From positions 801,021 through 865,020 of the forward strand of contig NZ_FKBS01000029.1 in NCBI RefSeq assembly GCF_900078315.1: a stretch of DNA of 64,000 bases, in the 5' to 3' direction. The notes beneath the pieces were generated by a model. That model did no database searches and had not been told where the DNA came from. It saw only the letters and a list, made by a program, of their open reading frames with translations. This document shows, piece after piece, positions 1 through 7,329 of this stretch. Source of the DNA: Bordetella ansorpii. GTDB lineage: Bacteria; Pseudomonadota; Gammaproteobacteria; Burkholderiales; Burkholderiaceae_B. The translations under genes were made by a program, and so were the position numbers. Each line of letters starts with the position of its first letter. Position 1 is the stretch's first letter.

Positions 1-492
1 GACGACAGCATTGGCCGTCAGCGAAGACGGAAACCAGGTGGAACTGCCGGACAGCGCCTGCGACAGATTGCGCATGGTCGCCATCAACGGCCAGCCCGCG
101 GGGTCATAGGCCACCCGAATACTCACGCAGGGCGCCATCACCGCGCCCGCCATGGTCCAGGTGCAGGGCCCGAAAACGGGGGTGCAGCCGATGCGCTGGG
201 CGCCGTCGGCATCGGTATCCGAGAACCGCAACGCCTCACGGCGCACGCTCAGGCACGCCAGCGACTCGAGCGCCGCACGGCGCAGTTCTCCCTGCTGGGC
301 GGCCAGCAGTACGGCCTGCGCGCCTTCTCCGGCCGCCTTGGTCAGCTTCTGCTGCATCCAGAACACGACGCCATAGCCGATCAGGCCAACCATCAGCATC
401 AGCAGCACCGTGATCGTCAGCGCGAACTCGATGGCCGCCGCGCCACGCTGGCGGCGGGAGGAAGCAAAGCCTCGACATCCGCGCGGGCGCAT
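1..492 (-). CDS. TadE/TadG-like pilus pseudopilin (3' end outside window)
   Basis: The frame is open for 164 codons from the ATG at 492 down to base 1 with no stop, so the C-terminus lies left of the window. The N-terminus is basic (MRPRGCRGFASSRRQRG) and is followed by AAAIEFALTITVLLMLMVGL, a single hydrophobic helix with the Glu typical of class-III prepilin-like TadE proteins. The rest is a polar extracytoplasmic region with three or four cysteines. TadE/TadF pseudopilins are thought to assist Flp pilus assembly and are processed by the Tad prepilin peptidase. The ATG lies one base after the stop of the preceding TadE-like gene, so the two are probably translationally coupled. The ATPase and secretin genes of the Tad machine are expected further left. 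Family confident, exact subtype not. Confidence 0.8.
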   Translation of the reverse strand, partial: MRPRGCRGFASSRRQRGAAAIEFALTITVLLMLMVGLIGYGVVFWMQQKLTKAAGEGAQAVLLAAQQGELRRAALESLACLSVRREALRFSDTDADGAQRIGCTPVFGPCTWTMAGAVMAPCVSIRVAYDPAGWPLMATMRNLSQALSGSSTWFPSSLTANAVV

Positions 493-493
493 G

Positions 494-973
494 TCAGCTC
501 GCCGCAGGTTGGTCGGCCTGTCCCCCGATGCGCACGGAAGCGCGGGAGGACAGACTATCGGGAACCAGGACGCCCATGCCCGGCAGCAGCGGCACCAGGG
601 GAAACGCGCCGTAGGCGTAGCGGACCATGACTTCGAGCTGGTCGGCCTCCAGCGGCACTCCGCTGCACGCGCCGCTGCCGCTGAGCAGGCCGGCCGGGCC
701 GCACACCGTGACGACAGCCGGACTGCCCCCCATCCGACCGACCCAATCCGCCTGCGTGCCGGCATGGGACGCCGCCAGGCCGGCACGCAGCGGCAACTGA
801 CGTCCGCCCTGCCAATGCAACGCGCTGCGCGCGCCCTCTTCGGCGGCGTAGTTCAACTGCTGCTGGGCGGCGAAAACGAAACCGTAGGTCAGAAGACCGT
901 AGACAACCAGGAAGAACACCATGAACACCATGGCGAACTCGACGGCATAAGCGCCAGACTGGCGGCGACCAAT
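494..973 (-). CDS. TadE-like pilus pseudopilin, non-canonical start
   Basis: From about base 970 the frame reads GRRQSGAYAVEFAMVFMVFF, a basic tip followed by the TadE-type hydrophobic helix with a conserved Glu. About 115 polar residues follow, including a Cys pair (VCGPAGLL, GSGACSG), ending at 494. No in-frame ATG, GTG or TTG lies just upstream. The best-placed initiator is an ATT at 973-971, giving 159 aa, otherwise a CTG further up. The gene overlaps the 3' end of the prepilin peptidase gene by about 85 bases, so initiation by coupling to peptidase translation is plausible. A sequencing frameshift that would restore a normal start is the main alternative. It probably acts with the neighbouring TadE-like protein in Flp pilus assembly. 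Confidence 0.65.
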   Translation of the reverse strand: MGRRQSGAYAVEFAMVFMVFFLVVYGLLTYGFVFAAQQQLNYAAEEGARSALHWQGGRQLPLRAGLAASHAGTQADWVGRMGGSPAVVTVCGPAGLLSGSGACSGVPLEADQLEVMVRYAYGAFPLVPLLPGMGVLVPDSLSSRASVRIGGQADQPAAS

Positions 974-1413
974 GCCAGGTAGGCGGCGTAGGGAACGCCG
1001 CGCCGTGGTTTGCGAGGATCGCGCGCGACCTGGAGTCCCTGCGCCAGGGCATGCAGCCCGCAGGGTATGGCGCTGAACACCAGCACCAGCAGCCAGGGCC
1101 AGACGCCCAGCATCAGACCGAGCACGGCCAGATACTTGACGTCCCCGGCCCCCATCAGGCGCAGTTTCCAGAAGACGACGAACAGCAGGCCGAGCGCGAA
1201 AGCGATCAGCGCATCGGGCAAGCCCTGCGCACCGACGCCAGGCGGCACGTCCGATACGGCATGCGCGATCAGCCATAGCAGTTGCGCGAACAGGCCACAC
1301 AACACAAGTGCGTTCGGCACTCGACGCCGACGCAGGTCGCACCCGATCACTGCCACGTTGAAGGCGAGAAAGACTGCCCACCATACGATCTCCCTCAACA
1401 AGAGGTGCTCCAC
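889..1413 (-). CDS. Flp/Tad prepilin peptidase (CpaA/TadV type)
   Basis: A polytopic membrane protein of 174 aa that starts with GTG (MEHLLLREIVWWAVF). It is an A24-type aspartic peptidase that cleaves the short leader of Flp pilin and TadE-type pseudopilins. Two catalytic aspartates are visible: about residue 26 in IGCDLRRRRVPN and about residue 91 in the GxGD motif MGAGDVKYLAVLGLML. Hydrophobic segments flank both. Its size fits the short CpaA/TadV class that lacks the methylase domain of PilD. The last ~28 codons are an out-of-frame reading of the overlapping TadE-like gene, so the native C-terminus is unusual for the family. It lies between the pilin gene and the pseudopilins, as in tad loci. 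Confidence 0.85.
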   Translation of the reverse strand: MEHLLLREIVWWAVFLAFNVAVIGCDLRRRRVPNALVLCGLFAQLLWLIAHAVSDVPPGVGAQGLPDALIAFALGLLFVVFWKLRLMGAGDVKYLAVLGLMLGVWPWLLVLVFSAIPCGLHALAQGLQVARDPRKPRRGVPYAAYLALVAASLALMPSSSPWCSWCSSWLSTVF

Positions 1414-1541
1414 CTTCTATCGCTCGCGGAGTCCGCGCGTATTGGAAAGCGGACGCTCGGACTCCGCAATACGAGATGCTGACAATCATGCCATGACGCC
1501 GGAAACCGGCTTCACGGCGAACAGGCGGTCACTGCTGACCC

Positions 1542-1712
1542 CTACTCCGTCGAGAGCGACGTGTTGATGCTTTCGAAGATACCGTTGAGCGTCTCGCCCA
1601 AGTTCGTGACCGCGAGGACGATGACCACAGCAATAAGACCAGCGATAAGGCCGTACTCGATGGCGGTGGCGCCCTCTTCGTCCTGCCAGAAGCTTTTCAA
1701 TTGAGCATACAT
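1542..1712 (-). CDS. Flp-family type IVb pilin
   Basis: A 56-aa protein whose first half contains the Flp signature: a short polar leader, then the cleavage site DEEG/ATAIEYGLIAGLIAV. Processing would follow Gly14, with Glu at +5 and Tyr at +6. A hydrophobic helix and a short polar tail follow. Flp is the major subunit of tight-adherence pili. The ATG at 1712 is chosen because a strong GGAGGT ribosome site (complement of 1720-1725) lies 7-8 bases upstream; an upstream in-frame start would add eight unlikely residues. The peptidase gene that would process it begins 128 bases downstream. A long gene-free region precedes it and probably holds the promoter of the pilus operon. Confidence 0.93.
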   Translation of the reverse strand: MYAQLKSFWQDEEGATAIEYGLIAGLIAVVIVLAVTNLGETLNGIFESINTSLSTE

Positions 1713-2399
1713 ATGCAGTACCTCCAAAAAACACAAGGAAATGGCCCTCGAACACAGGCCCTAGAGACACCGATACGCGGCGCTGCGGTTTCGGGCCAAT
1801 AAAGCATCCGGCGGCCAGCTACTTCGGGGGTCACGCATAAATCCATCCGTTGCAACCGCCAGGACAGGCAGACCAAGATAAAACGGTTTACGACCGCGCA
1901 CGAAAACCGTCGCCGCGCATAATGCGCCAAAGCGACAGACTTGCAGTAGTCGTATTATTTTTCTGGCGCAGCCCTCAGGCTGCCGCCGAATTGAATTTCA
2001 CAGTGCATATCCTCCGGAAAAGCATGAAAAACGGGAGAAGAACCACCAAGAATGCACAGTCTTGTTTTGAAATGTTTACTCAGTCTTATCTATTTACAGA
2101 GCAATAACATCAGGGTTTTCCCGTACATTCGCAAGTTTAAGACATTATTTTCTGCAACAGATACTCGCGAGAGTCTTGTTTTTCTCCAAGCCCGTTAGAT
2201 TCATTCAAACCTTTTCACTGGAGTCACAAACCGATATAGGCAAAATCCAAATAATCGCGTTAACGCGAAAATTGTCGTTATCCGGCAATGCTGGCAATAT
2301 TCCGCAACTGCGGCGCAAATCAGTCCCCGAATCCCGCGCATGCCGCAGCGGTGCGCCCCGGCCAATCCCGGGCGTGCGAGCGCCGCGACCGAACCAGCC
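1713..2399. other. AT-rich intergenic region between flp and the ShlB-type transporter gene
   Basis: A divergent intergenic region of about 690 bases, visibly poorer in G+C than its surroundings, especially 1930-2290. I see no convincing gene of normal length. A perfect 14-bp palindrome (TCGCGTTAACGCGA) sits at 2255-2268, about 130 bases before the transporter start. On the minus strand a strong CCGGAGG (complement of 2011-2017) precedes two tiny frames, an ATG frame of 17 codons (2008-1955) and a GTG frame of 8 codons (2001-1975). Either could be a leader peptide of the pilus operon. The low G+C suggests promoter and regulatory DNA rather than decayed coding sequence. Confidence 0.5.
2255..2268. 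promoter_or_regulatory. 14-bp perfect palindrome, possible operator
   Basis: TCGCGTTAACGCGA is its own reverse complement and lies in the AT-rich region upstream of the ShlB-type transporter gene. Perfect symmetry over 14 bases fits a dimeric regulator site. The MarR gene at 6250 is the nearest candidate regulator on that side. No binding protein can be named from sequence. Confidence 0.35.
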
Positions 2400-4115
2400 A
2401 TGAACATAGTCTCCGGTGTTACTGCGTTGCGCCTATCCTCGCTCGCCGTCCTGTTGTTGGGATGCACGGCCGTCCAAGCCGCCGGGCCGTTGCGTGGCAA
2501 TCCCGTCGACTCGCTCCCGCAAATGGATCCCCGCCCGCAGGCGCCTGAACCCGCCCCGCAGGTGCAGGCGCCGACGCCGGAACAACTGGCGATCCAGGCC
2601 CGGCTGGCGCAGCGGATCGTGCCGCTGAATTTCGATGTGTCGGGCGTGCACACGATTCCGTTCGACGACGTCTCCAGTATCCTGGCGCCGCTGTCGGGCA
2701 AGGAAACCTCGGTGGGCGACCTGGTGAAAGAGGTGGACAAGATCACCGAGCTGTACCGGTCCCACGGTTATCCCCTGTCCTTCGCGCTGCTGCAGAACCA
2801 GGGCTTTGCCAATGGCCTGGTGGCAGTAACCGTGGTCGAAGGCCATATCGGCAGCGTACAGGTCACGGGCGATGGATTGGGCGGGGCAAAAGACCGCCTG
2901 GAAACCCTGGCCGGCCCATTGCTGGAAGAAAAGCCGCTGACCCAGCCGACGCTGGAGCGGGTGTTGAACCTGATGCGCATCGTGCCGGGCGTAGCCATTA
3001 CGCCCGCGCTGGATTTGCCGCGCAGGGCCGATGGCGCAACGGAGTTGCGCATCGATGCCAGGCGCACGCCGTTCACCGCCAACGGCGGCGTGGCCGACCT
3101 GGGCACCGGCATGCAACCGCTGGTCAACCTGGGCACCAACAGCCTGACGCCGCTGGGGGAACAACTGAAGCTGACGGCCGCCGTCCCTTTCAATACGGAC
3201 GACGTCAAATACTATTCGGGCGAGGCGCGCATCCCGATCGGCCGGGACGGACTGGCCCTGAAGATCGACGGCTACCACTACCAGGCGCGTCCCGAGGACG
3301 ACAGCCTGGAATATCTGGGATTCCAACGCAAGGTCACCACCGACCGTATCGGGGTCGGCGTCAGCTATCCGCTGCTTCTGAACAATCAGCGTTCGCTGAC
3401 GGGCACGGTGGGCATGTATGCCGTCAACGCCAAGGATCGCTACGACGTGCGCAGCAATGATCGCTGGCTGCAGCAGAATACCCGCGTGCGCGCCGCCACC
3501 GCCGAGTTGCGCTATATACAGATAGACCAGAACCGCAGCACCGACGTCACCGCCAGCGTGTCGCATGGTTTCGATGGCATGGGGGCCGACAAGAGCATCG
3601 TCACCAATTACGGGTATTCGGCCGAACCGGACGTCGACCTGGACTTCACGCGCTTCAATCTCTCGGCGCGCCAGACGTTTGCCCTGCCCGCGCAGTTCGG
3701 CCTGGTGTTCTCGGGCGCGGGCCAATATACCTCCGACCGCATGCCCACCTCGGAGCAGGTGTCGTTCGGCAGTTGGCGCTATGCCATGGGATACCCCCAG
3801 GGCGAGCAGAGCGGCGACAAGGGGATAGGCCTTTCCGCCGAGTTGAATCGGCGCTTCAATACCGGCTGGCAGTATCTGGCGGCAGTGCAGCCCTACGTGA
3901 TGGTCGATTATGCGCGCACCTGGTACAACAACCGCGCACTGCAGGATCTGAATAACCGGCACCTGTCGTCGGCCGCGCTGGGGCTGCGCGTGACGGACGA
4001 CAAGTTTTATCTTTTCGACGTCAACGTGGCCAAGCCGATGGCCGCCCGCCCCACCAACGATGACCACGGCGTGCGCTTCAACGCGAACTACTCGCTGTTC
4101 TACGATGCTCTGTAG
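2400..4115 (+). CDS. ShlB/FhaC-family outer-membrane transporter (two-partner secretion type)
   Basis: 571 aa from the ATG at 2400. Residues 1-28 form a signal peptide (probable cleavage AVQA/AG; a weak LLLGC lipobox-like string is also present). A Pro-rich linker follows (about 40-60), then a POTRA domain (about 75-148, PLNFDVSGVHTIPFDDV to VAVTVVEGHIGSVQV). The rest is a long beta-rich region ending in a C-terminal aromatic strand (RFNANYSLFYDAL), as in 16-strand Omp85/TpsB barrels. Such proteins secrete large TpsA exoproteins across the outer membrane. No TpsA gene with a haemagglutination-type secretion domain is adjacent. The next gene is a repeat lipoprotein, which may be its client or an independent surface protein. 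Confidence 0.85.
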   Translation: MNIVSGVTALRLSSLAVLLLGCTAVQAAGPLRGNPVDSLPQMDPRPQAPEPAPQVQAPTPEQLAIQARLAQRIVPLNFDVSGVHTIPFDDVSSILAPLSGKETSVGDLVKEVDKITELYRSHGYPLSFALLQNQGFANGLVAVTVVEGHIGSVQVTGDGLGGAKDRLETLAGPLLEEKPLTQPTLERVLNLMRIVPGVAITPALDLPRRADGATELRIDARRTPFTANGGVADLGTGMQPLVNLGTNSLTPLGEQLKLTAAVPFNTDDVKYYSGEARIPIGRDGLALKIDGYHYQARPEDDSLEYLGFQRKVTTDRIGVGVSYPLLLNNQRSLTGTVGMYAVNAKDRYDVRSNDRWLQQNTRVRAATAELRYIQIDQNRSTDVTASVSHGFDGMGADKSIVTNYGYSAEPDVDLDFTRFNLSARQTFALPAQFGLVFSGAGQYTSDRMPTSEQVSFGSWRYAMGYPQGEQSGDKGIGLSAELNRRFNTGWQYLAAVQPYVMVDYARTWYNNRALQDLNNRHLSSAALGLRVTDDKFYLFDVNVAKPMAARPTNDDHGVRFNANYSLFYDAL

Positions 4116-4132
4116 TTGGGGGGTTTCCGTTA

Positions 4133-4164
4133 CGTAACGCCAACGTAACGCCCCCCGTAACGCC
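4133..4164. repeat. Three direct repeats CGTAACGCC at helical spacing
   Basis: CGTAACGCC occurs at 4133-4141, 4144-4152 and 4156-4164, starting 11 and 12 bases apart, right after the transporter stop codon and about 250 bases before the lipoprotein gene. One-turn spacing fits a cooperative protein-binding array on one DNA face. It does not form a good hairpin, so a terminator is unlikely. Confidence 0.5.
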
Positions 4165-4323
4165 CCCGGGATATTCGCAGAAAAACAACATTCCCAACGC
4201 CCGGAAAATCGGCACCTCCCGGTTTCAATTCACTTGCCGTTTCTGAGCTTTCTACGGCAAAGCCTTGATTACCAAGGGTATTCGCTGTCCCCCGGGAAAA
4301 CCTTAGAAGGCAATTTCCGGGGC

Positions 4324-4413
4324 TTGCAAAAAGCTGGCATGGATTATGCATAGGTAGGGTATCGGGCCAAAAAAGCGGCCTGAATTCCCAACCTCCCTGA
4401 GCAGGAGCTCACC
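4324..4413 (+). promoter_or_regulatory. Possible promoter and ribosome site of the repeat lipoprotein gene
   Basis: TTGCAA at 4324-4329 and TATGCA at 4345-4350 resemble -35 and -10 elements, but the 15-base spacer is short. AGGAGC about 6 bases before the ATG at 4414 is a good ribosome site. The rest of the 298-base gap between the two genes holds only the CGTAACGCC array. Confidence 0.3.
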
Positions 4414-6210
4414 ATGTCTGCCAAGCAAGAAAACCAAGTCAAGCGTAGCCGTATGATCGCCCCTCTCGTTTCGGCCATGCTGGCCGTCGCCCTGGTGGGT
4501 TGCGGAGGCGGAAGCGGCCATCGTTCCAACGGCAGCATTGCCGGCGGCGGCGATGTCCCCACGAATCCGACCAACCCGACGAATCCCACCGACCCGACCA
4601 ACCCCACGAATCCCACGAACCCCACGAATCCCACTGATCCGACCGCCAGCGCCGGCCTGCTGGAAACCGCGCTGGGCAATACCGGCTCGGCCGTGGACAG
4701 CCTGCTGCCCGTCGGTTCGGCCGGCTCGCTGGGTGGCATCGGCGCCGCGCTGGATCCGACCTTGGCCCCCGTGGTCGACACGGTCACCGGCCTGACGCAG
4801 CAAGTCGGCGCCACCACCGGCCTGGGCGCCCCCGTCGACGGCGTGCTGCAGCAAGTGGGCGGCACCGTCAGCAACCTGGGCGACACGGTCGCCGGCACCG
4901 GCCTGCCGGGCAACCTGAGCACCGGCCTGGGTGGCCTGGTCAGCGGCCTGGGCGACACCGTGGGCAGCGTGGGCGGCCTGCTGAACGCCAATCCCGACAA
5001 CCCCCAGCCCCTGACCACCGTCGTGGGCAACGCCACCAACGCCGTCGGCGCGCTGACCGGCGCCCTGGGTGGTGAAGGCGGCCTGCTGCAGCCGGTGAAC
5101 CAACTGGTTGGCGGCGTGGCGGGCGGCTTGCTGAGCGGCCCTTCCACCCCGATCCTGGAACCGACCCTGGCCAACGCCGGTTCGGCCGTGGACAACGTGT
5201 TGCCGGCCGGCCTGGAAGGCGCGTTGGGCGGCGTCGGCGCCGCGCTCGATCCGGTGGTCTCGCCGGTCGCGGGCACCGTCACCAGCCTGACGCAGCAAGT
5301 CGGCGCCACGACTGGCCTGGGCCAACCTGTCGCCGGCCTGCTGGCCAGCATCGGCGGCACCGTGGCCAATGCCGGTGGCAGCGTGCCCGGCGGCGCCCTG
5401 GGCTTGAATGGCGTGTTGACCAACGTCGGCAATGCCGTGACCAGCGCGGGCGGCCTGCTGCATGCGGACGCGGCCAACCCCAACCCGCTGGGCAACACCC
5501 TGTCCAGCGTGACCGGGGCGGTTTCGTCGCTGACCGGCGGCCTGGGTCTGACCGGTGACAACGGCCTGCTGACCCCGGTGACGGGCGGCCTGCTGGGTGG
5601 TCTGACCGGCGGCGCGGCGGGCGGCGGTACGGGTGGCCTGCTGGCTCCGGTGACCGGTCTGCTGAGCGGCGTGACCGGTGGCACGGCCGGCGGTACCGGC
5701 GGCCTGCTGGCCCCCGTGACGGGCCTGCTGGGCGGCGTGACGGGCGGCTCGGCCGGCGGCACCGGCGGCCTGCTGGCCCCCGTGACGGGCCTGCTGGGCG
5801 GCGTGACGGGTGGCTCGGCCGGCGGCGCCAACGGCGGCCTGCTGGCGCCGATCACCGGCCTGCTGGGCGGCGTGACGGGTGGCAGCACCGGCGGCACGGG
5901 TTCGGGTACGGCCAACGGCGGCCTGCTGGGCGGCTTGTTGGGCGGTGGCCAGAACGGCGCCAGTGGCGGCCTGGTGGGCGGCCTGCTCGGCGGTGTCGTC
6001 GCGGTGGGCGGCACGGCCACGGTGACCACGGGCGGCACGACGGTTTCGACCGGTGGCGGCGCCGCGGCTGGCGGCGGTGCCGCCACCACCGGCACGACCA
6101 CGGCTGCGCCTGCCAACAATGGCGGCCTGCTCGGTGGCCTGCTGGGCGGCGGCCAGAACGGCGGCCTGCTCGGCGGCGTGCTCGGCGGCGTCACGGCCAG
6201 CCTGAAGTAA
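4414..6210 (+). CDS. Repeat-rich Gly/Leu/Val lipoprotein ('collagen-like' in databases)
   Basis: 598 aa. An N-terminal lipoprotein signal ends in the lipobox LVGC (Cys30), followed by GGGSG. Residues 51-77 are nine tandem Asn/Asp-Pro-Thr triplets. Next come two imperfect copies of a ~150-residue unit, each with a GSAVD(S/N)(L/V)LP start and TGLTQQVGATTGLG or a near match. Then come four or five copies of a ~22-residue unit (GGLLAPVTGLLGGVTGG plus a short linker) and a Gly-rich tail. It should be an acylated cell-surface protein. Despite a likely 'collagen-like' label, no Gly-X-Y periodicity is visible; the low-complexity pattern looks more like an amyloid or adhesin repeat. It follows the ShlB-type transporter and precedes a MarR gene. 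Function unknown. Confidence 0.75.
   Translation: MSAKQENQVKRSRMIAPLVSAMLAVALVGCGGGSGHRSNGSIAGGGDVPTNPTNPTNPTDPTNPTNPTNPTNPTDPTASAGLLETALGNTGSAVDSLLPVGSAGSLGGIGAALDPTLAPVVDTVTGLTQQVGATTGLGAPVDGVLQQVGGTVSNLGDTVAGTGLPGNLSTGLGGLVSGLGDTVGSVGGLLNANPDNPQPLTTVVGNATNAVGALTGALGGEGGLLQPVNQLVGGVAGGLLSGPSTPILEPTLANAGSAVDNVLPAGLEGALGGVGAALDPVVSPVAGTVTSLTQQVGATTGLGQPVAGLLASIGGTVANAGGSVPGGALGLNGVLTNVGNAVTSAGGLLHADAANPNPLGNTLSSVTGAVSSLTGGLGLTGDNGLLTPVTGGLLGGLTGGAAGGGTGGLLAPVTGLLSGVTGGTAGGTGGLLAPVTGLLGGVTGGSAGGTGGLLAPVTGLLGGVTGGSAGGANGGLLAPITGLLGGVTGGSTGGTGSGTANGGLLGGLLGGGQNGASGGLVGGLLGGVVAVGGTATVTTGGTTVSTGGGAAAGGGAATTGTTTAAPANNGGLLGGLLGGGQNGGLLGGVLGGVTASLK
5698..5829 (+). repeat. Near-identical 66-bp tandem coding repeat
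   Basis: The units 5698-5763 and 5764-5829 differ at very few bases and encode the ~22-residue GGLLAPVTGLLGGVTGG module. More diverged copies flank them (about 5575-5697 and 5830-5890). Near identity at the DNA level suggests recent duplication and possible copy-number variation by slippage or recombination. Confidence 0.85.
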
Positions 6211-6249
6211 TCCCATCAGCCCTCATCCAGAACAAGACGGAGCAACGCC

Positions 6250-6801
6250 ATGCTGGAAACGGACCGCATCTACATGCAGCAAGACCGCAGGTCGGACGGG
6301 AATCAAGACTACGACCCCATGCACCGCACGGGCCCGATCGACGACATCGCCATGGTCATGAGCCGGCAGTTGGGGGTGTACATCTCCGCCACCCAAGCCG
6401 CCATCGCCGAGAAGCTGGGGCTGTCGCTGACGGAACTGAAGGCGCTGGAATTGGTGCAGGAGTTCGAAGCCCTGCCCACCGGCCAACTGGGCCAGTTGAT
6501 GGGCATCAGCTGGGGCGGCACCACCGCCCTGATCAACCGGCTGGAAGCCGCCGGTTATGTGCAGCGGGGCCGCCACCCCCTGGATCGCCGCGTCATCGTG
6601 ATCCGCCCGGTGGCCGAACGCTGCCGCGACCTGGAGCGCGAGCGCCAGGCCCAGGCGGACGAAGTAGCCTTCATCGGCCGCCAGTTCGACCCGGAGCAGT
6701 TGCAGGCGGTGCAGGCATTCCTGAAGCAGTATCTCCGGGCACTGCGGCACGACACGATGGCCTGGCTGCATGCCAGGCACGGGCTGGACCTGAACGATTG
6801 A
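6250..6801 (+). CDS. MarR-family transcriptional regulator
   Basis: 183 aa with a winged helix-turn-helix core at about residues 55-125: LGLSLTELKALELVQ, then TGQLGQLMGISWGGTTALIN (recognition helix), then the wing YVQRGRHPLDRRVIVIRP with the conserved DxR. Flanking helices would form the dimer interface. The start at 6250 has GACGGAG nearby. MarR proteins usually repress adjacent genes and respond to small ligands. The gene begins 39 bases after the repeat lipoprotein on the same strand, so autoregulation and control of the lipoprotein or transporter are reasonable guesses. A terminator follows. Confidence 0.85.
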   Translation: MLETDRIYMQQDRRSDGNQDYDPMHRTGPIDDIAMVMSRQLGVYISATQAAIAEKLGLSLTELKALELVQEFEALPTGQLGQLMGISWGGTTALINRLEAAGYVQRGRHPLDRRVIVIRPVAERCRDLERERQAQADEVAFIGRQFDPEQLQAVQAFLKQYLRALRHDTMAWLHARHGLDLND

Positions 6802-6831
6802 TCGTTCGACGATAAAGATCCATGCACGAAG

Positions 6832-6865
6832 GGCCGGCGCCCTGAAGCGCCGGCCTTATCCTTTT
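6832..6865 (+). terminator. Rho-independent terminator after the MarR gene
   Basis: Nine-bp perfect stem GGCCGGCGC (6832-6840) / GCGCCGGCC (6847-6855) with a six-base loop, followed by TTATCCTTTT. It ends the plus-strand cluster. Confidence 0.8.
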
Positions 6866-6917
6866 GGGCCGCAATCCAAGCTATCTGGAATACGCAAGAC
6901 AGACTCGATGTCCCGCC

Positions 6918-7250
6918 TCAACCGCGGGATGGACGCGACGACCAAAGTCCGAGTAATTGGAAAGTTCTGAACAGCATCTTACGAGCCTCTAGAAGCTCCT
7001 GAGTTTCATGGAAATCCTCATGCTGCCCCGTCGAGGTCTCCAGCCGATCAAAGCGCTCACTCACTTCGGACCAACGCCCACCTAGTTCGGCTGCGAGTAA
7101 GGGGTTATCACGCAAAATGGGCAGCAATGCGTCTTGAAGCGCGGCAAAAACCCCGTTGGCCCAATCGTCCAACTGCGCTACCTCAGTTCGCAACAGCGCA
7201 AGCTCGCTCCTGAGTTGGCTCAGCTCCAGCTGAAGTTCAAAATCATCCAT
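6918..7250 (-). CDS. Small coiled-coil protein of unknown function
   Basis: 110 aa from the ATG at 7250 (MDDFELQLELSQLRSEL). The heptad-rich, acidic N-terminus (about residues 1-35) predicts a coiled coil, followed by a short hydrophobic stretch and a second amphipathic segment (WSEVSERFDRLE). There is no signal peptide, membrane segment or recognised motif. The upstream ribosome site is weak (GAAGAAAA), and a longer form from 7310 would add 20 residues. It lies downstream of the ABC transporter operon on the same strand, 79 bases away, but need not be functionally related. G+C is lower than in the neighbours, which hints at an accessory gene. Confidence 0.5.
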   Translation of the reverse strand: MDDFELQLELSQLRSELALLRTEVAQLDDWANGVFAALQDALLPILRDNPLLAAELGGRWSEVSERFDRLETSTGQHEDFHETQELLEARKMLFRTFQLLGLWSSRPSRG

Positions 7251-7329
7251 GAGATTTTCTTCGATTATCACGCTGTGAACACGCAGCACCGGCTGCCATT
7301 GGCTCGGCATTGGCAGCCCTATCGATCAC

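Noticed and set aside
889-972. Frameshifted or broken prepilin peptidase considered
   Set aside because: Both catalytic aspartates and the full membrane pattern lie upstream. The odd tail is explained by overlap with the TadE-like gene, so the peptidase is called intact.
1850-2107. Plus-strand frame of 85 codons in the AT-rich gap
   Set aside because: No ribosome site or protein-like pattern. The stretch is better explained as regulatory DNA.
5575-5890. Regular repeats considered as a CRISPR-like array
   Set aside because: Units are adjacent, in frame with a coding sequence, and have no unique spacers.
4303-6216. Two long antisense frames opposite the repeat lipoprotein, one Pro-rich and one Gln/Ala-rich
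   Set aside because: Direct result of reading Gly/Leu/Val repeats backwards. The plus frame has a lipobox and a ribosome site.
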